Of a stretch of DNA of 64,000 bases, positions 44,152-54,964 are shown piece by piece (position 1 is the first letter of the stretch; every line of letters starts with the position of its first letter). Where the stretch lies: positions 1 to 64,000 of the forward strand of contig JABCPU010000180.1 of NCBI GenBank assembly GCA_016800925.1. Direction: 5' to 3'. The notes beneath the pieces are model-generated. The model had not been told where the DNA came from. It saw only the letters and a program-made list of their open reading frames with translations, and searched no databases. Position numbers and translations under genes: made by a program. This DNA is from Suillus spraguei. Its lineage: Eukaryota; Basidiomycota; Agaricomycetes; Boletales; Suillaceae.

Positions 44152-45550
44152 CGAGATACTTCGAGTTATTGAATTAGGGACTCAGAAAGGTTCTTATATG
44201 TTTCGTGTCGGCAGTCAGAGGCTGTATCGGTGTATTCCTTGGTCAAACGGGACCCTTTCCGTGTCTTCGTATCTTCTGCAGAGCCTCGACCTCAGGTTCC
44301 TGCTTAGATGCATTTTGCCACTCCTTACCTGTCTGCTTGGCCAAAATTGCCCCTTCTTAACGGGCCTTCCCTACATATTCGTACCTGCCGCTAGAAATAT
44401 ATTATACCCTCACTTACTTATCTATCCAGTTCCCCCTGGCCGTTTTCCTTGTGCCTTCATATAAGCCAGTGTAGACTTGAGAACCCCGTCTTGCCTTGAA
44501 TATCAGAACGCTGCCAGACTAAAATATCCTTGATTGGTATATAGCCAGTCGCAGCTCCTCCTTGATCCCCTCCACCCCCTTCGGAAGGCTCGGAATTGCC
44601 ATCGATTCCGTGTTTAGGTGCATAATGCCGCTCATAGACGCCACATCTTTGACAGTCTTGCTCACCGTTCCTGTTCCTCAATCCTTTTCGGATTTCCTAG
44701 TACGTGAGTTTACCGCAAACAAACAAAGAAATGGATGCGACAAGAGACGACTGTGATGGTACTCCTCATTTCAAGTTGAGCGGTGGGGTTACTACCAAGG
44801 TCCAAGACTGCTACATGAAATTGGTAGGAATGAGACGACAAGGAGATGACCGGGAAAAAAAGCGCGCGCCACAATCAAGTTTTAACGTCATAAATTCAGA
44901 GCATCGACAATACTGATAGCCTGAGAGGCCCTAAAATATGTGCTGCCAGCGGATATACATGCGATGCGATGCGATGAAGAAGTTCACGCCCAAATTTGAA
45001 CCTACATAACGTGATCACATTTGAGTCTGACAAACGACCGTGACTTCACACGGTCGCGGTCACTATCTTTAGCCTTTTATACCATAACGTGCTAGGACAT
45101 GTATAGAATAGGCACGTTGTAAGAACCGCTGGCTAGTAGGCCTGGAGGACCATAGTGGGCACATGCACGCGACTACTAGTAGTGGCGTTGGGAACATTTC
45201 TGTACCGTCCGGTGAGTCATTGTTAATTTGTTAGTAGTACTAGTGGTCGTGTCAAATACTAGTGCATTCAACATTGCTGCTTACCGTGCAATCTTCAGCA
45301 GCTGTTTGCAAATCCCTGGGATAATGTCAGCATGTTTCATACCTTCGTGAAATGACGAGTAGGGCCAGGTATGTGTCGAATACCGTCGCATTCTGTTTAT
45401 GAGTAATCCTTGCTGACGAAAAACACCGGCATGGGCGTTCCCGTGGTCATCGTGCACAAAGCCGTTCAGCTTCGTACGCCATGCTAGCCTTGCTGCAACC
45501 TGCCAGATATAAATATCCCAATAGATTCCACTTCGAATCGAAAAGCAACA
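44152..45550. other. Intergenic upstream of the P450
   Basis: No gene recognised. A plus frame at 44144-44464 overlaps the leader of the minus-strand gene and looks like chance. tgcgatgcgatgcgatg near 44962 is a short tandem repeat. Confidence 0.4.
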
Positions 45551-47769
45551 ATGAACATACCTGCCATCCTTGTGCCCTCTCCATCAAATCTGTGGACAAC
45601 CATACGTTCGGTTAGCGCATTCAATGTTGGTTGTTCATTTGCTGCATTATGGGTTGTTGTCAAAGTCTCGGGGGCCCTTCACTGGCGATTGAAGACGACT
45701 CAACTGCGGGGTCCACATCGTACCAGCCTCATATATGGCGTTTCGCACGATCTCGCATCATCTCAAGATAGCAGTGGAATGTACGAACGCTGGGCGACGG
45801 AATATGGGGTTACGTATATGATTCCGAGCGTCCTCGGACAGACTAGAATCGTGCTATGTGACCCAAGAGCTATAGCGCATTTCTACGCCCGAGATACGTG
45901 GACATATGTACAGATACCCCTTGCATTGGCAATGCTGGAGACATCAGTATGTTACTACCATCTTACCTCGTCTGTCTAACGTCTTTTGTTAGATCGGCAG
46001 AGGGCTACTGTGGTCTCAGGGTGAAGCCCACAGGAGGTACTGTTTAGCTCATGTCCTCGCCCCAGTGGCTAATCGACCACCTGTGAATTAGGCAGCGGAA
46101 GGCCCTCACACCGGCGTTCAGTAATGTAGCGATTCGGAAACTCACATCGGTGTTTTATGACTCAGCATACAAGGTAAGGATTTACGATGTGGAGAACGTA
46201 ACATCTCTCACCTTGATACTTTACAGGCCAAAGCCGCATGGGATGCTGTTATAGAATCGAGCAAAGACGGCGACGCTGTGATCGAGGTTCAGAACTGGTG
46301 TGTATCTTTTCTGGCTTTGCAAGTGTCATTTCTAATCGAAATGACTCGAAGGATGAATCATATATCGTATGCAAAGATATTTTGGCATTTTACGTCTCGG
46401 ACTGATGCAACATCAGCCTGGACACAGTTGGCATTGCTGGATTCTCGCATGATTTTGGCTCGCTCGATGGAAAGCGCTCCAGCGTGATGGAAGTGTTTGA
46501 TTCTTTCGGAAACAACCAACAGGCTTCAGCTGTGAACCAAGTTCTTCTCCTGCTCGCATCAGTATTTCCTATCATTATCAAGATTCCCACCAAGCGGAGG
46601 AATTTGACCAAGAAACTTAGTGCAACCGTGGGAGGAATATCTAACAACTTATTGATTCGCAGCCGCCGGGAGAAGGATGTGAATGTGAGCGGGAGAGACG
46701 AGGAGAAGTCCATTATGGGTTTGCTGAGTATGCTCTCCAAGAGATTCATCGTATAATCTTCATTAACGCGATGATCAGTTAAATCTGAAAACCAGGATAT
46801 CGAGCTTCATATGTCGGAGGAGGAAGTAGTGGCCCAGGTTCGTAGAGACCATATCACAGCCATCATCTGTTAACTTACATTCTGCAGATAAAGGTTTTGC
46901 TTCTTGCTGGCTATGAGACGACATCTAGTGAGTTGATTTCTTGTCCGTTGCTATCATATTGGCTGACTTTTCATCGGCAGTCAGTCTCACAGTAAGCCTC
47001 ATGTCTGATAACGTCTGTGCACTCTATTAATGTGATGATCAGTGGGCGCTGATCGAGCTATCGCGACACCCCGATGTGCAAACCACTCTCAGAGAGGGAC
47101 TGCTTGCATTTGGTGCTGATCCGACATATGACCAGTTAAAGGCCAACCTCCCATACTTGGATGCGGTCGTTCATGAAATTCTACGACTCCATCCTCCACT
47201 GGGCGAGTTCACTCGTGTTGTGAGTGTGCCTATCTACATGTCAATTGACACTCTAATAACAGATTTACAGGCAACAGCAGACGATGTTATTCCCTTGGGC
47301 GAACCTGTGCGCACGGAATCCGGGGAAATGACAGACAGAATATCTATAGCGAAAGGGACATTAATTACGGTACCAGCCGCAGCCATTAATCGCTCTTCGG
47401 CTATCTGGGGACCTGATGCAAAGGAATTTAAGCCTGATCGTTGGCTGACTGAAGACGGCATCAGTGCAAAGGCGAAGGAAGTGCAAGGTCACAGGCATCT
47501 CCTGACATTTGTCGACGGCCCAAGGACATGTCTTGGAAAGGATTTTGCGGTTGCAGAATTCAAGGTAAATGATTCGATTCAATCGGCCAGTTTGAACATT
47601 ACTCACTACGATACAGGCGGTTTTATCGGTTCTGGTAAAGAGCTTTGTATTTGAGATGCGGGATGGACCTGACACTCCAATCGAACTTGCGAGGGGGATG
47701 TTACCCCGACCACGGGTTGTTGGAGAGGATGGTATTGGGGTACCTTTGAGAGTTCGTCGATATGAATGA
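45551..47769 (+). CDS. Cytochrome P450 monooxygenase, 550 aa, twelve exons
   Basis: Exons: 45551-45946, 45993-46036, 46092-46173, 46227-46297, 46352-46366, 46417-46727, 46779-46837, 46888-46927, 46981-46991, 47043-47219, 47271-47564, 47617-47769; phases agree and give 551 codons. A membrane anchor lies near residues 20-45. The oxygen-binding I-helix motif AGYETTS is at 333-339, the ExxR motif EILR at 388-391, and the heme loop FVDGPRTCLG at 482-491 with C489 as heme ligand. All invariant P450 residues are present, so the enzyme should be active as an ER-anchored monooxygenase needing a CPR partner. The substrate is unknown. Exons 5 and 9 are only 15 and 11 nt. An esterase lies 1.4 kb downstream in the same direction. 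Confidence 0.93.
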
Positions 47770-48000
47770 TTGGCTGCGCTGCACTAATAATATACTATAT
47801 TTTCTCCCACTTCTTCGCGACTAGTATTGGTAATTTGTCGAATTCACTATTCCCAGGTGGCTTTTGTAATGTTAGCTGTACGATCCCATGATTCACAAGG
47901 CAATACGGTCAAGCTATAATGGTTAGTATCCATCACTGCCGCGGCCGAGGACTTTTACTAGTCGGACTGGTCAGAATCATAGCACGCCAAGTTCCTACTA
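47770..48000. other. Intergenic after the P450
   Basis: Short spacer without frames of note; probable 3' end of the P450 transcript. Confidence 0.4.
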
Positions 48001-48690
48001 ATGATCGTTCCCGTTTCACTCACTCATGGAAGCTGGATAGATCTGGATGAACAGCCGAAAAAAATGATACCAGTCTTCGGCATGTTCAGCTTGAGGTCCG
48101 TAAAGCGGAATGAGAGCAGGTCATTAGGGCCCTCCATCGTATTTTCAAGGCAAACAGGTATCGCAGATCCGTCTGTCCAGAGGGAGCTGGGTGCCTCGGA
48201 CCAGCATAGACCCACAAGCTCAATTATGGCAGGTCATTCGTTCGGTGGGCTGTGAGTCTTTGCTCGTAGTCTTTTTTTAACCCAGGGTAGTCAGCTGCCG
48301 TTGCCGACAGCCGACTCGACTTATCCGGTGTGATTGTCTTTGACCCGGCCATACAACGTGCGCGTGATCCAGTATAACAAATTCTCGACAATCAGCTGAT
48401 CGCTTTTCAGGGCTTGCAACTTGAAGAAGACAAATATCTACTCCCCTGCTGACCATCAATTCAGAAGAGTCCTCACTTGGAGCTGAGCTTGCTATACTGG
48501 AGGAAGTGAACGCAACGACTCTCACATTCCTTTTGCGTATGTATGAAGATTTTCTGACATCATTGTCAGTGGTACTGACGTTCCCAAAAGTAGTGCAACG
48601 CACCCAGCATTCAGTGATATCAAATTATATCAATCGGCTTCAAGGTGAGGCTTGCAACCAGCCGTAGTTGATTCGACGATCGACGCTGTT
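48001..48690 (+). pseudogene. Alpha/beta-hydrolase fragment, copy 1
   Basis: An 84-codon frame ends in AGHSFGGL, with GHSFGG being a lipase-type nucleophile elbow as in PAF-acetylhydrolase-like enzymes. Following sequence to about 48690 (DPA.QRARDP, then SEESSLGAELAILE in another frame) would be the next part of the same domain but is shifted several times. No start, no catalytic Asp/His region and no consistent frame, so it is a decayed fragment. A second copy of its 3' part is at 51893-52300. Confidence 0.6.
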
Positions 48691-48890
48691 GTAAAGTTCT
48701 AGCCAGGCCCATAATATGAGGGTGCCACAGGGAAACGTAAGAGTGCTACTCCGCTGATGTAATTACATGTGACTGGGAATAAGTTCAGACCATGATATTG
48801 AACTGTAACTACCTAATTTGACCGTCCTATTTTCCCCTCTGCAGTCTAATCGTGTTCATTACTTGCATCAATCATCTTTCGAAGTTGAGC
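48274..48890. repeat. Direct repeat left of the esterase
   Basis: Matches 51893-52690 in blocks: gccgacagccgactcgactt, cgtgcgcgtgatccagtata, acaaattctcgacaatcagc, and gtaactacctaatttgaccg/gtaaccacctaatttgaccg. The right-hand copy has about 200 bp more in the middle. The two copies flank the carboxylesterase gene. Confidence 0.75.
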
Positions 48891-49020
48891 CATGAGAAGC
48901 CTCCAGCAATCGGCTTTATAGTGACCCTTCCGGTCACAATTACAGCAGGTAATATCCTGCTTCGCCCCACTTGAGCTATTCTTCTTTGTACTTGTATTGG
49001 CTGACAATGCAATTTTTATT
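48846..49020 (-). pseudogene. Gag zinc-knuckle fragment of another retroelement
   Basis: On the minus strand one frame reads ALSANTSTKKNSSSG, then CCNCDRKGHYKADCW, then LLMAQLRKMIDASN and a stop (cta at 48846). The C-x2-C-x4-H-x4-C pattern is a retroviral-type zinc knuckle, and the Ser/Lys-rich lead-in is typical of fungal Copia Gag. It is not derived from the element at 10189-15434, whose knuckle differs. The matching part of the right-hand repeat (about 52640-52690) keeps MTQLRRMIDASN but not the knuckle. Confidence 0.7.
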
Positions 49021-49135
49021 ATGTTACGGTAGTACAGACATTTCGGTCATCTCGGACTCCACCTACCAGTACTCTCGCAATTGAGAAGGTTATAATGTCA
49101 GTCAGGTCACGCCATCTTCATCACCTTCGTCAAGG

Positions 49136-51484
49136 ATGTTTACCACCGCGCGATACGTGGGACTGAACTTGTATACTAAGGTCAATCTATTAGCCATGTT
49201 GCAGGTTTTGCTTGCGCTAGAAGCGTTGTCTTCTCCGGTAGCTAACGTATCTGCACCCATCGTCGACCTGGGTTATGCCCAGTACCAGGGATCAGTTGAC
49301 ACGGCGACAAATATCACCAGCTTCCTTGGAATTCGCTACGCGGCTCCTTCAGTTGGTGCGTCCAGTTCTGTTTGTTGCACACAATTTCCGCTCACGCACC
49401 AAGCGCACAGGCGACTTGAGATGGGCAGCTCCGCACCCTCCATCAACCGTCTCTGGGGTTCAACAAGCTAACACTCAACCAAATGAATGTTATCAAGCAA
49501 CCGTAGGTAACTCTTCGACAAATCCATTTGAAACCACTATAAGCAAAAGGGATGTTAGTCAATCTGAAGACTGTTTATTCCTGAAGTAAGCCCTGCCGTG
49601 GAACAATAATGTTGACATTTACGATTGGTGGTTACGTCTGGTAGTGTATACACTCCTGGAAGTGAAGTAGTGGCTACTCCAGGAGGAGGGCTCCCAGTTG
49701 TTGTTTGGATTCACGGAGGAGGGTATGTTAAAGGAGCTGCAAGCCAATACAATGGTGCAGATCTAACTGTAGACTCCAATTACGGCATCATCACTGTCGT
49801 AGTTCAGTACCGCCTCGGTTTATTCGGTATGTTTTCGCTGTTACCTCTCGGTTTCAAATGCATACTAAGGTGTGTACACTATCGATTAGGTTTTCTTCCT
49901 GGGGAGGCAGTTAAGGAAGGGGGTGCACTCAATGCTGGACTACGTACGTGATTATCGTGGTCTGCTAGTCATTCAGATTCAGCTGAACTCAATTTCCAAG
50001 TCGATCAGAATTATGCGTTACAGTGGGTACAGGACCACGTGAGTAGAACTCCGTAAACCCGTGGTGCACCCCAGCTGATAGGAAGCTTATCCGGATAGAT
50101 AAGCAACTTCGGCGGTGACCCCGCGAAGGTCACAATTTGGGGAGAGTCCGCTGGTGAGTTGCGCTGGGTACTCTTCGTCACCATTATCTTTGTTTATTGA
50201 TTTGCTTCAGGTGCCGGTTCAGTGCTGCAGCATATCGTCGCTAATGGAGGAAACACGCAGCCTCCCCTCTTCAGAAATGTCATGACGAGTTCTACGACCT
50301 TACGACCCCAATACAACTATAATGATCGGATTCCGGAGGTGACTCCTTTTCGTGAGCACGACATTTGGGTCCTGAATGCTAGTATCAGATGTTGTATAGT
50401 GAGGTTGTCAATGGAACGAAGTAAATCCTTTAAAACCCACTATTCTATGTCTAATTCTACAACTCGCAGCTGTACCTCAAGTTCGGATACCCTCTCTTGT
50501 TTGCGTGCTGCAGACGTCAATACGCTGCAGACTTTGAACTATAACATCAACATCAATGGATTATTTGGCACGTACGTATTTATCCCTGTTGTGGACGGTA
50601 CTTTCATCTTGGAGAGGCCTACCGTGACGATAAGGAAAGGTCGTCTGAATGGCGTATGATCTATGAATGCATCTATCTCACAATAAGCTGAAGCCCTTTC
50701 TCACTTAGGACTATCTTCTTTCTGTGACCAATTCGCATGAGGGGAACATTTTTGTCAACCAATCGATGACATTGGATGTTGCAGACTATGTCATGACGCT
50801 TTTCCCGAACATGGGTTCTGCTCAGGCTGCTGGAGCGGCGAGGATCTATCAGAAATACGGAAGTAACATTAACCAGGCAGATCTTGTGGTGGGTGACTGT
50901 ACGTGTATTTTTGAACAAATGATCGCTGTCCCTGATTTCATGGGTCGTTTTCAGCGATGTACGTTTGCCCCACTTATTATCTTCTCTCAGCATTTGGAGA
51001 ACGAGCTTGGAAAGTGAGTTCGAGACAACTCCAAAATTCATTTATACTGAATACAAACAGGGCGAGTTTGCGATCCCGCCTGGCCTGCATGGATATGATA
51101 TCCCATACTACTTCACCTCAGAATTGTAAGTTGGAGCATCGGATCAACCCCTACTCTAATTGTATACTGTTTCAGGCCTTCCTACAACAATTCGCAGTTC
51201 ATCACTTCTTTCTCGAATTCATTCATGGCTATGGCCATGTTTGAGACTCCTGACCACAGATATACCCCAGGGGATATCACGCCTTCTTGGAGTTCTTGGC
51301 AAGATGGTTTGACAGAGATGAAGTTCAACAAGACATTCGCGGGAGCACCCGACGTTCACACTTTCAAGACCGATAGCGCTTTGCTGGAACGTTGTGCGTG
51401 AGTACCATGTTTATTATGAGATAAGGTGCCAAGCTAAAGGCATATAGCTACTGGCTGAACGTGTCGGCGTATACAGCGCAGTGA
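49136..51484 (+). CDS. Secreted type-B carboxylesterase/lipase
   Basis: A multi-exon gene whose frames join cleanly from ATG 49136 to tga 51482-51484. After a hydrophobic leader (LLAMLQVLLALEALSSPVA) come the family landmarks in order: FLGIRYAAPSVGDLRW, SEDCLFLN, the oxyanion loop WIHGGGY, YRLGLFGFL, DQNYALQWVQDHI, FGGDPAKVTIWGESAGAGSV (Ser nucleophile in GESAG), and the C-terminal histidine region PPGLHGYDIPYYF. Several introns are under 60 bp. It hydrolyses carboxylic esters outside the cell; the exact substrate (lipid, feruloyl or other) cannot be read. A cysteine near 51395 (ERCAYWLN) fits the family's disulfide pattern. It sits between two direct repeats and 1.4 kb after a P450. Confidence 0.92.
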
Positions 51485-51892
51485 ATAGAAGTCGAGCGCT
51501 GCTCCGGTATCTGCGCGAGTTGAATAATCCTGCGACATGTGTGTCATCCGTGCAGTAGCTTGTCAGTGCTTTTCTAGTTGTAGGATCACTATGCGACGAA
51601 ACTTTTCCGTTAATAATCAAAGGATCCGTTGGTTCATATCAGTTGGCAATGACTACGGTAGTCAGACAACCCTGCCGCAACGGAGACGCACGATTATTTT
51701 GTTCCGAGTAGGACATGTGTGGCTTGGCTGCGCAGGACAGCTGCTCGTGGATGTTCAAGCTGGTGACAAACCTGCCAGATTGATCATGACCTTCGCTACA
51801 GCGTTTTTAGGGATGCAAGGAGCGTTAAGCAGGATTCCCAATTGCCAAGTTTGACTCCTCTCCACTAAGAGTCTCGATTTACTTTGCTCGTA
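51485..51892. other. 3' flank of the esterase
   Basis: No gene; a 105-codon plus frame at 51537-51854 has no recognisable content. Confidence 0.4.
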
Positions 51893-52690
51893 GTCTTTTT
51901 TTTAGCTAGCTGCCGACAGCCGACTCGACTTCTCCCGTGCGATTGCCTTTGACCCGGCCACACAACGTGCGCGTGATCCAGTATAACAAATTCTCGACAA
52001 TCAGCTGATTGCTTTTCGCTCAACTTGGAGAGGATAAATATCTGCTGACCATCGATTCAGAAGAGTCCTCACTTGGAGCTGAGCTTGCTATACTGGAGCA
52101 AGTGACCGCAACGGCTCATACATTCCTTTTGCGTATGTATGAAGATCTTCTGATGTCATTGATAGTGACGTTCCCCAAAGGTGGCGTAACGCACCAAGCG
52201 GCATTCAGTAATGTGTTTCTGATCCTTTCGAATTATTATCAGTCGGCTTGCAACCAGCCGTAGTTGATTTGACTGTTGACACCGTTGCAAGGTTCTATAA
52301 AACGGTATTCGGTTCATGCGTGGGCACAAGTCCTGCGAGTAGGCGGCCGTCACGGTGCTGTCACTGCTTTGACGTCGGGAAGCTTCGCGATATCGGAGAT
52401 TTAGCGAGGTTCAACATGTCGAGCTCAGCTACAATGGATTCGGACGCGCATTTGTCACTGATACAACTACCATTGCCACGATGCTACATAGGGTATTACA
52501 AACAAATTGCTAGTCAGTCCCATAATATGAGAATAATTAAATGTGTCATATTCTACTGTGAATGTTCAAACCATTCTCTTGTCACCTGTAACCACCTAAT
52601 TTGACCGTCTTCTGTGCCCTTGCCTTCCCCTCTGCAGTCTAACCATGTTACTCGCATCAATCATCCTTCGAAGTTGAGTCATAAGGTCCT
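51893..52690 (+). pseudogene. Alpha/beta-hydrolase fragment, copy 2 (right direct repeat)
   Basis: Same block as 48274-48890 and less damaged: an open frame at 52009-52263 reads LGEDKYLLTIDSEESSLGAE and TAHTFLLRMYEDLLMSLIV, followed in another frame by AVVDLTVDTVARFYKTVFG, which looks like the C-terminal part of the hydrolase. The nucleophile elbow seen in copy 1 is not included. About 200 bp (52290-52510) is extra compared with copy 1. Not functional. Confidence 0.55.
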
Positions 52691-54964
52691 TCGCCAGGAA
52701 GACAGTGCCATTGTCTTCCTCATAACGTATCCGATCTTCGTCAAGAAGCTCAGAATACGAATGTCCTCGGGGGACACGCATAGGTTATGTGAGTACCGGA
52801 AGATGGACACAAATTCGTGTCGAAAAACGATAACTCCTAGGGATTCTCGTGATGTATCAGATTGAATTGGATGCACTATGTAGACAATTGTGTCAGGAAA
52901 TCATGTGTTATGAATGGTGACAACCCACATCGGACCAGATATATATCGCCCTTTACGCGCGCGAACGCGAAGCGTGGATCCGTTTCAAGATGTACTTGTT
53001 TCAACATTGACGGAGTGGCAAAAGTTATTGAAGATGGCGACTGCCGAATGTGCGCATCGGCATTGTATGTGAGCGCAGCAGTAGTCATGGACAATGGAAT
53101 GGACAAGGATCTGGATCCAAGGAGGAGGTCGCAGCGAAGAATGCGAGAAATGGATGGTTGGAATGACAAACAAATCCTTTATAAGCGAGTGCCTTTGTAC
53201 CTACATGCTCCGACAATGAGGAAATAACCTCAAAGCGGTGAGGTTTCAAACAGAGGGCCTCTTTATGATCGGAGTCCTATTTATGGAAGCCGCAAGGTGA
53301 GAAGCAGAGCTCACAAGAGCACTTCGGGAACCTACTCTGCTGGAACACGGGACTAACCTATATCTCATTTACGAGCCCAGAACAAGCATCTAGATCTGAT
53401 AAAGATAAGAGTGAAAGCTGGAATTCCGAAATACAGTCGGATGCCGTCGAGGGTGTCTTTTTTTGGCTCCGTTGCAACCCGCTGCTAGTACTAGTACCGA
53501 GTTGGCGCTGAAAAGTCGTGTATTTTATTAGATGAGATCCGTGAGACTGCGAGACGAGTAGCTGCACACCTGTGCGTCATCTATGCATTACAGCAGTGAC
53601 CGTTGAAAGCAAGGTTTGATTCAAATCCTCTCAGGCTGTTTACTACTCGAGTTCAAACTCATGCTATCACTGCAACTCGCCGAAAAGAGTGAACCTTTCT
53701 CTCTGACTAGCATAACTACCATGGTCTAGCCTGCATTGGTATAGCTCGAAAATCAAAAGTTTGCTCAAATCAATATCATGATCCATGATGATCAGTGCAC
53801 CGCCTTTCAAAACAATAAGCCGGTTAGTAGTTAGTTATAACCGTGCTGCTTACTACTGCTTCTGTCTCGACTTCTCGGAACAAGCTGCACTATCAGTAGG
53901 GCACGAAATTAACGGCGAGAAGCTGGGGTTTCAGCAGTGACTCGTGAATCATGTATGCACTTAGTCCGGACGGGCATGATGCAGGTTGCCCAGCCCACCC
54001 GCATGCGGTACGACTCAAGTGGCACAACTTCATGGAAGCAAGGATTGCAATTTCAAATTTTCGCCTCCTAACTTACGGTTAGACCCGACCCCAGCCTATT
54101 CTCCAAAGAAGTACCCGGTGAGAAGAGCTAAGTGAATTGAAACACCTGTTAGTAAGAGACAAGATGTGGTCACCTGAGATCTGCACTCCGAACACTTCGT
54201 GGCGCCATAGAGCATGTCGTGGTCACTATCAATTCCCTCGAAGACCTTCTACCCGCCTAGGCCGGACTTTTCTAGATCACGCCCCAAACGCCACGGAGGC
54301 CGCCTAAAGTCCTATCTTTGAAACTTGGCGCAGACATAGGTTTGTACATACCCTGAGTCATTCGATGAGATTACTGAACGTTCTTCCCAAGTTTAGCGAA
54401 CTTGGTCATGGTGATCGCTTCTGGTTAACTGCAATGCTGCAAAGGTTTGTATCACCCAGTTTGTCTGCACTTTGATGATTTATCTCGTTACCCAGTACTT
54501 ACTTATATTAATGGGAAACATGCACCACAACCTATCAGAAATAACGGTTGTCAGCGAAACATGTTTGCTGATCGGGGCAGATCCAAGCTTTGCTTTGTAT
54601 ACACATTGCTAGGCCCACTCTGTGGGAACCCGTTAATGTCAACGCCCTTGTTTCCCCCCTTTTCTCCGCTGCCAAATGAAATGGTGCAGTACACAACGGT
54701 ACATATGCACTTTACTTATCGTGTTCCTTATCTTACTAAGGTTCTGTCAACTATAAGTACATTCCCCTTTATCCCCCGGATCTCCACGATACTCCACACT
54801 CCACTCCATCGATCACAATTAACATCATCGATCCCTACCATGGGGGCCGATCATACATCTTGATTTATAAAGGCGGAACCGTACCAGACTCATTTGTTTC
54901 GCTAGGAATCATTTACTAATCATCGGAATCAATTCACTATTGATAGGACACTGGACATATTTTT
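52691..54964. other. Intergenic, no recognisable gene
   Basis: About 2.3 kb. Plus frames at 52862-53227 and 54447-54863 are open but match no family. The right end is the 3' flank of the Listerin gene, and this gap marks the border between the rearranged region and conserved genes. Confidence 0.4.

Noticed and set aside
45030..45062. gaccgtgacttcacacggtcgcggtcac as a hairpin terminator
   Set aside because: Arms are imperfect, and such terminators are not expected for RNA polymerase II genes.
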